DNA of 64,000 nt from an uncultured Paracoccaceae bacterium (GTDB lineage: Bacteria; Pseudomonadota; Alphaproteobacteria; Rhodobacterales; Rhodobacteraceae), in the NCBI GenBank assembly GCA_947499715.1, contig CANMPL010000006.1, positions 124,001-188,000 of the forward strand, written 5' to 3'. The notes under the pieces are model-generated. The model saw only the letters and a program-made list of their open reading frames with translations, was not told the origin of the DNA and ran no database searches. How positions within the stretch are numbered: position 1 is the stretch's first letter; every line of letters starts with the position of its first letter. The position numbers and the translations under genes were made by a program. Shown here piece after piece: positions 16,505-24,729 of the stretch.

Positions 16505-17500
16505 TTACCCAATCGCATGCCGCCACTGCGCAGAATATGCGCCGGTGAGGTGGTGTTCGAGTTGTCGTTCAATGTCGCCCAGCAGGCTGGAGGCACCAAA
16601 GCGGAAGAGGTCAGGTTGCAGCCAGCGGTCGCCAAGTTCGTCTTTGATCAAGGCAAGATAAAGCAGGGCGTCTTTGGCCTTGGAGATGCCGCCCGCAGGT
16701 TTGTAGCCGACCTTGAAGCCCGTGCGCGCCTCATAGTCGCGGATCGCGCGGATCATGGTGAGTGAGACGGGCAGGGTGGCGTTGACGCTTTCCTTGCCGG
16801 TTGAGGTCTTGATGAAATCGGCACCTGCCATCATGCAGATCAGCGACGCCTTGGCGACGTTGCGCAGGGTCCCAAGCTCTCCGGTGGCGAGGATGGCTTT
16901 GACGTGGGCCTCGCCACAGGCGGCGCGCATTTCGCGCATCTCATCGTAAAGCGCTTGCCAGTTTCCGGTCAGCACATGGCGGCGGGAGATCACGATATCG
17001 ATCTCTTCGGCCCCGGCAGCGACGCTTTCGCCAATCTCTGCGATGCGCAGATGAAAGGGCGACAGGCCTGCAGGAAATCCGGTGGAAACGGCGGCGACGG
17101 GGATGTTCGTGCCGCGCAGTGCCTCGACCGCAGTGGGGACCATGTCGTGATAGACGCAGACGGCACCGGTGGTCAGACCCTCCATTCCAAGCTGCGCCAG
17201 CAGATCGGCGCGGACAGGCTGGCGTGCTTTGGCACAGAGGCGGCGAACCCGGTTCACGGTGTCATCGCCGGACAGCGTCGTCAGGTCCATCAGGCTGATC
17301 GCCTTGCAAAGCCACGCGGCCTGATAATCCTTCTTGATGCTGCGCCGCCCGCCAAGGGTCGCAGCACGGCGCTCAATCGCGGATGTGTTGGCTTGCACGG
17401 CGGCCACCCAGTCCAGATCAAGCGGCATCCCGTCATTGCGCGGCTCGTGCAGCTGCGGCAATTGCGAGGTCGTCAGCGTTTGGGTTGTGGCAGTGGTCAA
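16505..17500 (-). CDS. deoC: Deoxyribose-phosphate aldolase
   Basis: The 331-residue product carries the class I aldolase signature FIKTSTGK with the Schiff-base lysine, and the C-terminal YKPAGGISKAKDALLYL loop that binds the phosphate. DeoC splits 2-deoxyribose 5-phosphate into glyceraldehyde 3-phosphate and acetaldehyde in deoxynucleoside catabolism. It is longer than E. coli DeoC (about 259) because of an N-terminal extension seen in alphaproteobacteria. I prefer a TTG start at 17500, preceded by GGGGGAGA at a good distance; a GTG at 17536 would add 12 residues. The long ALDH lies downstream. Confidence 0.9.
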   Translation of the reverse strand: MTTATTQTLTTSQLPQLHEPRNDGMPLDLDWVAAVQANTSAIERRAATLGGRRSIKKDYQAAWLCKAISLMDLTTLSGDDTVNRVRRLCAKARQPVRADLLAQLGMEGLTTGAVCVYHDMVPTAVEALRGTNIPVAAVSTGFPAGLSPFHLRIAEIGESVAAGAEEIDIVISRRHVLTGNWQALYDEMREMRAACGEAHVKAILATGELGTLRNVAKASLICMMAGADFIKTSTGKESVNATLPVSLTMIRAIRDYEARTGFKVGYKPAGGISKAKDALLYLALIKDELGDRWLQPDLFRFGASSLLGDIERQLEHHLTGAYSAQWRHAIG

Positions 17501-17590
17501 GGCGGTTCTCCCCCTGGGCTTGGGCAAGCGTGGCACGGTCCGCAGGTCATGGCAAGGTTTGACCGTTTGGTCAAATAAATTCCGGCAGCC

Positions 17591-17614
17591 GTGGGCAGAT
17601 TGCCCACCCTACGG
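17591..17614 (+). repeat. Dispersed repeat, family 2, copy 2
   Basis: GTGGGCA and TGCCCAC form a perfect seven-base stem over GAT (17591-17607), followed by CCTACGG. The copy lies between deoC and the AraC-type gene and ends just after the stop codon of the latter. It may act as a terminator for leftward transcription. Confidence 0.5.
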
Positions 17615-18445
17615 CTGAATGACGTCGCGTTGGAACCTTTGCCGGTACTTCAGTGGGGTCATTTGAAACTGCGCCCGGAACAGCTTGTGAAAATGCGACA
17701 GGTTCGGGATGCCGCAGCTTTCGGCGATCTCGGCCAGCGGTTCGGTGTCGGTCACCAAGGCGCGGGCGGCATAGTCCATCCGCAGCGCGTTGATGTAATC
17801 CGATGGCGTCTGCCCCAGATGCTGCCGCATCGTGCGGCTGACATGCGGATGCGCTTTGCCCGTCAGCGCGACCAAGCCCGCGGCCCCGTCGCGAAACACG
17901 GCTGGATCACGGGCGGCCCGGCAGGCGTCGGCCAGCCAAACTGGCAGGCCCGTCGGCAATCCGCCGTGATCGGCCATTAACCCCGACAGCAAAGGCAGCA
18001 GGAACGCCGTGGTCGACAGCGCATCCCGCGCGCTGCGTTCCAGCGCAATTGCGGCTTGGTTCAGCGTGGCCAGCGCCCGCACATCGCGGTGAAACCGTGC
18101 AGGGCCGTCTTTGCGAAAGGCGACGTCCCGCAAATCGGGGAATCGTTTGACCAGCCCGCGGACCACATCGGGGTGCAGGCAGATCATCGCGACCATGGCC
18201 GCCTCGCCCTTGCCTTGCAGCCCATGTGCCTGACCCGGTGACATGCAGATCAAATCGCCCTCGGCCAGCGTCGTCGCACCCCTTGGCAGGTGATGCCGCA
18301 CCGTGCCGTTCTGGACCCAGAAAACCTCGTAGAAATCATGAGAATGCAAAGGCTTGGGCCGTTGGGACGTCAACGTCGCGCGGGTCACATGGGCCATCGC
18401 GCCTTGGGTCAGAATATCGCTGTGGTGCAGGGTCACGGGTTTCAT
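17609..18445 (-). CDS. AraC family transcriptional regulator
   Basis: A 278-residue regulator. Residues about 20-95 form a cupin-like sensor (HSHDFYEVFWVQNGTVRHHL, GDLICMSPGQAHGL). The C-terminal 100 residues carry two helix-turn-helix units, the second ending LAEIAESCGIPNLSHFHKLFRAQFQMTPLKYR, quoted here as CGIPNLSHFHKLFRAQF, the AraC family signature. It reads in the same direction as deoC and the long ALDH and probably controls them, given their spacing. The start at 18445 follows no strong ribosome site; the frame is open further upstream. Confidence 0.85.
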   Translation of the reverse strand: MKPVTLHHSDILTQGAMAHVTRATLTSQRPKPLHSHDFYEVFWVQNGTVRHHLPRGATTLAEGDLICMSPGQAHGLQGKGEAAMVAMICLHPDVVRGLVKRFPDLRDVAFRKDGPARFHRDVRALATLNQAAIALERSARDALSTTAFLLPLLSGLMADHGGLPTGLPVWLADACRAARDPAVFRDGAAGLVALTGKAHPHVSRTMRQHLGQTPSDYINALRMDYAARALVTDTEPLAEIAESCGIPNLSHFHKLFRAQFQMTPLKYRQRFQRDVIQP

Positions 18446-18553
18446 AAGATCAAAATAGCATGGTGATCGCGGGGTTACCCGCCCCAATTGCGCATGGCGG
18501 GGTGACGCTGGCTGCAAATCGGATTATTGCAGGGCGCAACAAGGGGATTTGCC

Positions 18554-19231
18554 ATGACTTTCGACCGTTCGCTCAAAATTGCGCCATCTATCTTGGCCTC
18601 AGACTTTGCCAATTTTGGTGCGGAATGTGCCGCAGTGGAATCGCAGGGCGCTGACTGGATCCACGTCGACGTGATGGATGGGCACTTTGTGCCCGCGATC
18701 ACCTTTGGCGCGCAAACCTGCGCTGCGATCCGTCCGCATATCAAGACGGTTATGGACGTGCATTTGATGATCGCGCCGGTCGATGCCTATCTGCAAGGCT
18801 TTGCCGATGCGGGCGCAGATATCATCACGGCCCACGTTGAGGCGGGACCGCATATCCACCGCACCCTGCAAAACATCCGCAGCCTTGGCTGCAAGGCGGG
18901 CGTGGCGCTGAACCCCGGCACGCCAGCAAGTGCCGTGGCCGATTTGATCGACGACGTTGATCTGATCTGCGTAATGACAGTGAACCCCGGTTTTGGCGGG
19001 CAAAAGTTCATCGACATGACGGCCAAGGTCCGCACCCTGCGCGAGATGATTGGCGACCGTCCGGTCCACATTGAAATCGACGGTGGCGTTGATCCGACCA
19101 CCGCCCCCTTGGTGCGGGCGGCGGGTGCTGATGTGCTTGTTGCAGGCTCTGCCGTGTTCCGGGGCGGGTCCGTCGCCAACCCGGCCCCCTATGGCGAGAA
19201 CATCCGCGCCATTCGCGCCGCGGCAGAATAA
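18554..19231 (+). CDS. rpe: Ribulose-phosphate 3-epimerase
   Basis: A 225-residue TIM-barrel enzyme with the full family pattern: KIAPSILASDFANFG, GADWIHVDVMDGHFVP, VHLMI, ADIITAHVE, ALNPGTPAS and VMTVNPGFGGQKFI, ending IEIDGGVDPTT. The metal-binding His and Asp residues in HVDVMDGHF and TAHVE are present. It interconverts ribulose 5-phosphate and xylulose 5-phosphate in the pentose phosphate and Calvin pathways. ATG 18554 has AAGGGGA upstream at normal distance; an in-frame ATG at 18527 lacks one. It stands alone, divergent from the AraC-type gene. Confidence 0.95.
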   Translation: MTFDRSLKIAPSILASDFANFGAECAAVESQGADWIHVDVMDGHFVPAITFGAQTCAAIRPHIKTVMDVHLMIAPVDAYLQGFADAGADIITAHVEAGPHIHRTLQNIRSLGCKAGVALNPGTPASAVADLIDDVDLICVMTVNPGFGGQKFIDMTAKVRTLREMIGDRPVHIEIDGGVDPTTAPLVRAAGADVLVAGSAVFRGGSVANPAPYGENIRAIRAAAE

Positions 19232-19318
19232 TCTGCGCAAAATCTGCTGAACACGGCCGCGTGATCTAAGGGACGCGGCGGCTATTCCCAAGTCAAAACA
19301 ATGACAAAGGGATGGCCC

Positions 19319-20719
19319 ATGGCTGAAAGTCTTACATTCTCGCGCGCACCGTCTGGGCGCTTTATCGGGCTGATAGGCCTGTTGATCGCGGCGGACCTGT
19401 TGATATGGGGCCTGTCCCCGGGCCTTGGTTTTGTGGCCTTGACCTTCTGTATCGCACTGGCCACCCAGGTCCTTTGGGGGCGCTGGTTTTGGCAGGCATG
19501 GGTCATTTTGGCCATCAGCCTGATCCCTGCGATCACAGTCATGCAGTTCACGTCTTTCGCGTTTGCGCTTGTTGGGCTGGCGGCTTTTTGCGCTATTCAG
19601 GTCTGCGGCGGGTGGCACGACATGGGCCGCGTTGTCCTTGCGACTTTGCGGATGCCGGTCTGGGGCAACGCGCAGACCGCAATCGACATCAGCGATGGCC
19701 TGCAATTGCGCCATAATGTTGGGAAATCAGCCTTGCGTGGCCTGAATGGTTTGCGCGATTGGGCTGTCCCTGCCGGTCTGGGCCTTGTCTTTATCTTGCT
19801 GTTTGCCGAGGCCAATCCGGTGATTGATGGCTGGCTTTCGAACCTGATCCCGCAGCATGGGCCGGTGATGCCTGATGTGGCACGGATCCTGTTTTGGATG
19901 ATCATCGCGGCACTTGTCTGGCCGATGCTGCGTCTGTCGGTCCTGTCAGATCGCCTGCTGCGCCCTGTGTCCTTTCGGCCCATGCGCCAAAGCGGGATGC
20001 TGACCGAAGGATCGGTCTTGCGCTCGCTCGTCACGTTTAACGCCATCTTTGCCGTGCAGACCCTGCTGGATCTGGCCTATCTCAGCGGCGGCGTCAGCCT
20101 GCCAGAGGGCATTGGCTATGCCGAATATGCCCATCGCGGTGCCTATCCTTTGGTTGTCACGGCTTTGCTGGCGGGCGGCTTTGCCCTGATCGCGCAACCA
20201 TGGCTTACCGGGCGGCCCGTGTTGCGCTGGTTGCTTTTGGCTTGGGTGGCGCAGAATGTGGTGCTTGTGATCTCTTCGATCTTGCGACTGGACCTTTACG
20301 TCGATGTCTATGGCCTGACACGGTTGCGCGTGGCTGCCTTTATCTGGATGGGATTAGTGGCCGTCGGATTGGGGCTGATGATCTGGCAGATCTGGAAAGA
20401 CATCGCCGTTGGCTGGTTGATCGGATGGTCGGCGACATTGGCAATGGCGGCACTCTATGCGGTATCGCTGGTCAATGTGGATGGCGTCGTGGCGCGTCAC
20501 AATCTGACTCAGCCCCACATCATCTTTGACGCATGGTATATTTGCCAGCTCAGCGAGGGGGCCTTGCCCGCCATTCGGACCCACGAGGTTGAGACAGGCG
20601 CGCGCTTTTGTCCGAGCCGCGAACCTCAGATCGCGACCCCGCGCGACTGGCGCGAATGGGGCTATCGCAATGCGCGTCTGCGCCATAAATTAAGTGAAAT
20701 TGAAGGGTTGAATACATGA
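19319..20719 (+). CDS. DUF4153/DUF4173-like polytopic membrane protein
   Basis: A 466-residue membrane protein with about ten hydrophobic spans, mainly within residues 20-400. The segment YAEYAHRGAYPLVVTALLAGG (here shortened to AEYAHRGAYPLVVTALL) and the preceding FAVQTLLDLAYL are what I recall from DUF4153/DUF4173 proteins. The C-terminal 90 residues are soluble and charged. Its stop overlaps the response regulator start as ATGA, so it is co-translated with a two-component system. A sensing role for that system is inference. ATG 19319 has AAGGGA at good spacing; the earlier ATG at 19301 does not. Confidence 0.75.
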   Translation: MAESLTFSRAPSGRFIGLIGLLIAADLLIWGLSPGLGFVALTFCIALATQVLWGRWFWQAWVILAISLIPAITVMQFTSFAFALVGLAAFCAIQVCGGWHDMGRVVLATLRMPVWGNAQTAIDISDGLQLRHNVGKSALRGLNGLRDWAVPAGLGLVFILLFAEANPVIDGWLSNLIPQHGPVMPDVARILFWMIIAALVWPMLRLSVLSDRLLRPVSFRPMRQSGMLTEGSVLRSLVTFNAIFAVQTLLDLAYLSGGVSLPEGIGYAEYAHRGAYPLVVTALLAGGFALIAQPWLTGRPVLRWLLLAWVAQNVVLVISSILRLDLYVDVYGLTRLRVAAFIWMGLVAVGLGLMIWQIWKDIAVGWLIGWSATLAMAALYAVSLVNVDGVVARHNLTQPHIIFDAWYICQLSEGALPAIRTHEVETGARFCPSREPQIATPRDWREWGYRNARLRHKLSEIEGLNT

Positions 20720-21396
20720 GCCGCCATATTCTGATTGCCGATGATGACGCCGCAATCCGCGATGTCCTGCGGATCGCACTGGAACAGGCAGGATTTGTCA
20801 CCAGTGAAGTCGCCGATGGTGTCGCTGCCCTGAAGGCTGCGGATGGGGCTGATCTGGTCTTGCTTGATATCGGGATGCCCGAGATGGACGGGCTAGAGGT
20901 GTGCCGTGAGCTGCGCAAAACCTCTGCCGTGCCGATCCTGTTTCTGACAGCACAAGGGGATGAGATTGACCGCATCGTCGGGCTCGAGATGGGGGCGGAT
21001 GACTACGTGCCCAAGCCCTTTAGTCCGCGCGAAGTGGTCGCCCGGGTCAAGGCGATCCTGAAGCGCGGCGCGCCCGAGGGCGATGCGCCAGATGTTCTTA
21101 GGCGCGGGGTGTTGCGCGTCGATGTGGACAGGCATCAATGCCATGTGGGTGATGCGCAGGTGACACTCACCGCGCGCGAGATGGAGCTTTTGGCGCAGTT
21201 GATGAAGCGGCCCGATCACGTGATGTCCCGGCCGCAACTTGTTGATACTGTTTACGGAACCAACATTCACGTCAGCGACCGGACGATGGATAGCCACCTG
21301 CGCAACCTGCGCACCAAACTGGCCGAAGCCGGGGTGCCTGATGCAATCGAAACGGTGCATGGGGTCGGTGTTCGGATGGGTCCATGTCGCGGGTAG
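20716..21396 (+). CDS. OmpR-family response regulator
   Basis: A 226-residue regulator. The receiver domain has the acidic pair in IADDDAA, phospho-acceptor Asp51 (LVLLDIGMPEMDG), Thr in FLTAQG and the lysine in PKPFSPRE. After a short linker, residues about 130-224 form a winged helix (LTAREMELLAQLMKRPDHVMSRPQL, shortened to LTAREMELLAQL). It is translationally coupled to the membrane protein before it and overlaps the kinase after it by 13 bases. The arrangement is reminiscent of CreB, but target genes are unknown. Confidence 0.9.
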   Translation: MSRHILIADDDAAIRDVLRIALEQAGFVTSEVADGVAALKAADGADLVLLDIGMPEMDGLEVCRELRKTSAVPILFLTAQGDEIDRIVGLEMGADDYVPKPFSPREVVARVKAILKRGAPEGDAPDVLRRGVLRVDVDRHQCHVGDAQVTLTAREMELLAQLMKRPDHVMSRPQLVDTVYGTNIHVSDRTMDSHLRNLRTKLAEAGVPDAIETVHGVGVRMGPCRG

Positions 21397-22310
21397 CGCG
21401 CAAATGGCGGCCGCCGCTTAGCCTTGTGTTGGGCGGAACGCTGGCGGCAGTTTTTGCGCTGCCACTTTTGGGCGTCGGGTATTTTCGGCTTGCAGGCGGC
21501 GTTTTGGGCTGGGCCGAGACAAGCTGGCTGATCGGCTGGATCGCCTTTATCGCCACGGCGGCATTGGGGTATTTTTTGTGGCGCCTGGTGCTGCGCCCGG
21601 TGCGGGCGCTGACCGAATACGCCAAGGCAGAGGGTGAGGCAGAGGCCCCGCAACACTTTGGCACACCAGAGTTTTCCCAGCTGGGCGCCGCGGTGATCGA
21701 GATGACGACAGCATTGCGCGGCAGGGAAGCTGTGGTGCGATCCTATGCCGATCACGTGACCCATGAAATGAAGTCCCCGCTGACCGCAATTCGGGGTGCC
21801 GTGGAGTTGTTGGAAGGCGATCTACCTGAAACAGAACGGAAAAAACTGATCGCGCGGATCGGGGATTCTGCGGCTCGGATGGATGAATTGCTGGCGGCGC
21901 AGCGGGCGCTGGCGAAGGCGGCAGAGCCGTTGCCGAAGGGGCAAACGGCGGTTTTGGGCGGATTTTCCGAGATCTCAGGATTGGCAGTTGAGGTGACGAC
22001 AGTCGAAAATGTGCCAATTGGGCCAGAGGCGTTCAGGTTGGTGATGGATCATTTGCTGAGTAACGCCAAGGCACATGGCGCGTCGCAAGTGACTGTAAGT
22101 GTTGAGGAAAATCAACTTGTGATTGCCGATAATGGTGTCGGGATATCGGATGGAAACAGGGATCGGGTCTTTGATCCGTTCTTTACCACGCGCAGGGATG
22201 CCGGTGGTACCGGCATGGGGTTGGCGATTGTGCGACGGATCTTGCAAACCCAAGGTGCAGAGATTGCGCTAGGCCACGGAAAAGGCGCGGTTTTTGTGAT
22301 TTCGTGGTAG
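21384..22310 (+). CDS. Sensor histidine kinase with almost no external sensor domain
   Basis: A 308-residue kinase with two membrane spans (about 14-36 and 47-70) separated by only about ten residues, so no periplasmic sensor domain. A HAMP-like linker leads to the phospho-acceptor His127 in VTHEMKSPLTAI, then the N box (HLLSNAKAHG), DNGVGI and GGTGMGLAIV of the ATPase domain. It is the partner of the response regulator upstream. A kinase built this way must sense in the membrane or through a partner; the DUF4153-like protein is the obvious candidate. Confidence 0.88.
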   Translation: MSRVARKWRPPLSLVLGGTLAAVFALPLLGVGYFRLAGGVLGWAETSWLIGWIAFIATAALGYFLWRLVLRPVRALTEYAKAEGEAEAPQHFGTPEFSQLGAAVIEMTTALRGREAVVRSYADHVTHEMKSPLTAIRGAVELLEGDLPETERKKLIARIGDSAARMDELLAAQRALAKAAEPLPKGQTAVLGGFSEISGLAVEVTTVENVPIGPEAFRLVMDHLLSNAKAHGASQVTVSVEENQLVIADNGVGISDGNRDRVFDPFFTTRRDAGGTGMGLAIVRRILQTQGAEIALGHGKGAVFVISW

Positions 22311-22503
22311 CGGACGTGGCGCGTATTTGCTGGATACTTAGCCTTAGTGCTAAGTGAGTGGGGTTTGCAAGATCTGACCCACCGCACGGTCCAAAACGGC
22401 CATGCACATTCCATACACAAACCATGCACATGATGGCCACATTCCGTATGCATGAAAGTCTGAAGACGCGTTAACCACCTGCGGGACGTCGTGCGCCGCT
22501 GTT
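22311..22503. other. Intergenic region with an inverted repeat
   Basis: The region after the kinase gene holds ACTTAGC-N6-GCTAAGT (22336-22355), a possible terminator. Further on, short CATGCACA/TGCACAT-like words recur loosely between 22400 and 22455. No gene is visible on either strand. Confidence 0.4.
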
Positions 22504-22592
22504 GGCCGCGTGCCGCGGCCAAGGCGCCCCGCCCGCCGTCCCGCAAGGCGGGGCGCTGCCCCGGACCCCGGGATATTTCTGGCCAAAAGAAG
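22504..22592 (+). repeat. Dispersed intergenic repeat, family 1, copy D
   Basis: Two strong hairpins come first: GGCCGCG-TGC-CGCGGCC (22504-22520) and GCGCCCCGCC paired with GGCGGGGCGC (22524-22533 with 22547-22556). The family tail follows at 22566-22592 (CCCCGGGATATTTCT, then GGCCAAAAGAAG). It lies between convergent genes, eight bases from the stop of the glucosidase gene. Confidence 0.75.
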
Positions 22593-22600
22593 GAGTGGAC

Positions 22601-24208
22601 CTAGGCCACCTTGGGCGCGCCGGTCAGATAGGCAAAGCCGTTGCCGGGCAGGGTCAACTTATCGCCCAAGAGCGCCGCGTGATGGGGGCCGGTGATGGAC
22701 GTGTCGCCCACGGTCAGCGTGTGTGTCTTGTCCGAGAGGTTGAAGACGCAGGTGAGTGTCTGGTCCGCGGCCTTGCGGGTGAAGGCGAGCACCGGATCGG
22801 GCAAGTCGATGAAGGTGGTTTTGCCCAAGGTCAGGGCGGGGTTGGCTTTGCGGAAGGCGATCACCTCGCGGTAGTGGTGCAAGGTGCTGTCGTTGGTTTG
22901 TTCCGCCACGTTGACCGCATTGGCGGCCTGCGGCGGTTTGACGGGCAGCCAGGGCGTGCCGGTTGAGAACCCGGCGTTGGCTGCGTCTTTTTCCCAGACC
23001 ATCGGGGTGCGGCAGCCGTCACGGCCTTTCACGGCAGGCCAGTAGCGCAGCGCGGGCGGGTCGGTGAGTTCGTCGTAGGTGAGCGTCGTCTCGGTCTGGC
23101 CAAGCTCTTCGCCCTGATAGATGCCGATGGTGCCTTCGAAGCTGCAAAGCATCGCGATGGATTGGCGGGCGGCGGCATCGGCGCTGACGGAGCGGTCGGC
23201 CCAGCGGCTGGCATGGCGCGGCACGTCATGGTTGGAAAAGGACCATTTGGGGTGGCCATCTGGCGCGCCTTTCTGGAAGCCTTCGATGCAGCGACGGAAG
23301 TGGGCGGGTTCCCAATCGGGACCCAGCATCGCGAAGCTATAGGCCATATGCAGGCGGTCGGATCCGGCGGTGTATTCGCCCATGATCTCAATACTGCGGT
23401 CGCCCATCTCACCCACTTCGCCGACCATCATGATGTCGTCGTATTGGTCGGTCAGGCGGCGGAGTTTTTCAAGGAAACCAAGATTTTCTGGCCGGGTCTT
23501 GTCGTAGATATGGTGTTGCATCCCATAAAGGTCTGTCGCCATGACTTGTGGGTTAGCATCTGCTGCCGGGTTGGAGCGTAGTTTCTTGTCGTGGAAATAG
23601 TAGTTCACCGTATCAAGGCGGAAGCCATCCAGCCCGCGGTCGAGCCAGAATTTACACGTCGCAAGGATCGCATCAACCACGTCGGGGTTGTGAAAGTTCA
23701 AGTCGGGTTGGCTGGCCAGAAAGTTGTGCAGGTAATATTGGCCGCGCCCGGGGTCGAATTCCCACGCAGGGCCGCCGAAGTGGCTATGCCAGTTGGTGGG
23801 CGGGCTGCCGTCAGGCAGGGGATCGGCCCAGACGTACCAATCGGCGTGAGGGTTGGTGCGGTCCTGACGCGAGGCCTTGAACCATGGATGCTGGTCAGAG
23901 GTGTGGGAGAGGACCTGATCGGTGATCACTTTGAGGCCCAGATCATGGGCGGTGGTGATCAAGTCGTCAAAATCGCTGAGCGTGCCAAAGAGCGGGTCAA
24001 TGTCGGTGTAGTCGCTGACGTCATAGCCCATGTCTTTTTGCGGCGAGGTGAAGATGGGCGATAGCCAGATGCAATCCACACCAAGGCTGGCCACGTGGGG
24101 CAAGCGCCGGGTGATGCCGGGCAGGTCGCCCACGCCATTGCCGGTCGTGTCCTGAAAAGAGCGCGGGTAGATCTGATAGATCACCGCGTCACGCCACCAT
24201 TCGCGCAT
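22601..24208 (-). CDS. GH13 alpha-glucosidase
   Basis: A 535-residue glycoside hydrolase family 13 enzyme. It opens WWRDAVIYQIYPRSFQD and shows the conserved regions in order: DQVLSHTSDQHPWF, GFRLDTVN with nucleophile Asp199, VGEVGE with acid/base Glu264, and FSNHD with Asp328. This set matches the oligo-1,6-glucosidase/alpha-glucosidase group (AglA type in rhizobia). No signal peptide is visible, so it should act on imported alpha-glucosides such as maltose, trehalose or sucrose. No sugar transporter lies next to it. The C-terminal domain is the usual beta sandwich. Confidence 0.9.
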   Translation of the reverse strand: MREWWRDAVIYQIYPRSFQDTTGNGVGDLPGITRRLPHVASLGVDCIWLSPIFTSPQKDMGYDVSDYTDIDPLFGTLSDFDDLITTAHDLGLKVITDQVLSHTSDQHPWFKASRQDRTNPHADWYVWADPLPDGSPPTNWHSHFGGPAWEFDPGRGQYYLHNFLASQPDLNFHNPDVVDAILATCKFWLDRGLDGFRLDTVNYYFHDKKLRSNPAADANPQVMATDLYGMQHHIYDKTRPENLGFLEKLRRLTDQYDDIMMVGEVGEMGDRSIEIMGEYTAGSDRLHMAYSFAMLGPDWEPAHFRRCIEGFQKGAPDGHPKWSFSNHDVPRHASRWADRSVSADAAARQSIAMLCSFEGTIGIYQGEELGQTETTLTYDELTDPPALRYWPAVKGRDGCRTPMVWEKDAANAGFSTGTPWLPVKPPQAANAVNVAEQTNDSTLHHYREVIAFRKANPALTLGKTTFIDLPDPVLAFTRKAADQTLTCVFNLSDKTHTLTVGDTSITGPHHAALLGDKLTLPGNGFAYLTGAPKVA

Positions 24209-24301
24209 TGAAGCCTCCTCTTGTTACGCGGCAGTTAATCAAGTTGACTAGGGTGAACAATGCGCTTTTTGCAGGTGCAGCATTTGAGGGGGGAGTGGGT
24301 C

Positions 24302-24685
24302 ATGGGGATCACACCGGTGGCAGAGATGGTGGCGGCGGCACGGGCGCGGATTGAGGAGATTGAGACCGGTGCGCTGATGGCGATGGCGGATGACCCGGGT
24401 GTTGTGATTGTGGATATTCGGGACATTCGCGAGCGGCAAAAGGGGTTCATTCCGGGATCAGTGCATGCGCCGCGCGGGATGGTGGAGTTTTGGGTTGATC
24501 CTGCGAGCCCCTATCACAAGCCGGTTTTTGCCCAAGACAAACGCTATGTGTTTCACTGCGCCAGCGGCTGGCGGTCGGCGCTGACGGTGGCGACCCTGCA
24601 GGACATGGGGTTTGAGGCGGCGCATTTGCGCGACGGCTATGGCGATTGGGTTGCACGCGGCGGGGCAGTGGCACTGCCGGATTGA
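24302..24685 (+). CDS. Rhodanese-like domain protein
   Basis: A 127-residue single-domain rhodanese. The active loop is CASGWRS with Cys86, after the IVDIRDIRERQKGFIPGSVHAPRG strand-turn region, shortened here as VVIVDIRDIRER. Such proteins carry sulfane sulfur or pass it on. The start at 24302 follows GAGGGGGGAG; an in-frame ATG at 24260 also has an AGGGTGA upstream, so the extra 14 residues cannot be excluded. It is divergent from the glucosidase gene and ends 44 bases before galE. Confidence 0.85.
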   Translation: MGITPVAEMVAAARARIEEIETGALMAMADDPGVVIVDIRDIRERQKGFIPGSVHAPRGMVEFWVDPASPYHKPVFAQDKRYVFHCASGWRSALTVATLQDMGFEAAHLRDGYGDWVARGGAVALPD

Positions 24686-24729
24686 ACGGTGCGGGCTGGG
24701 GGCGTAGAACGGCGCAAAGAGGAGAGCAC

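Noticed and set aside
22400-22455. Repeated CATGCACA-like words, considered as a CRISPR-like or iteron array
   Set aside because: The words are short, imperfect and irregularly spaced, with no spacer structure and no cas or replication genes nearby.
24646-24729. N-terminal extension of GalE
   Set aside because: It overlaps the rhodanese gene, has no ribosome site, and the NAD-binding motif normally begins within a few residues of the start.
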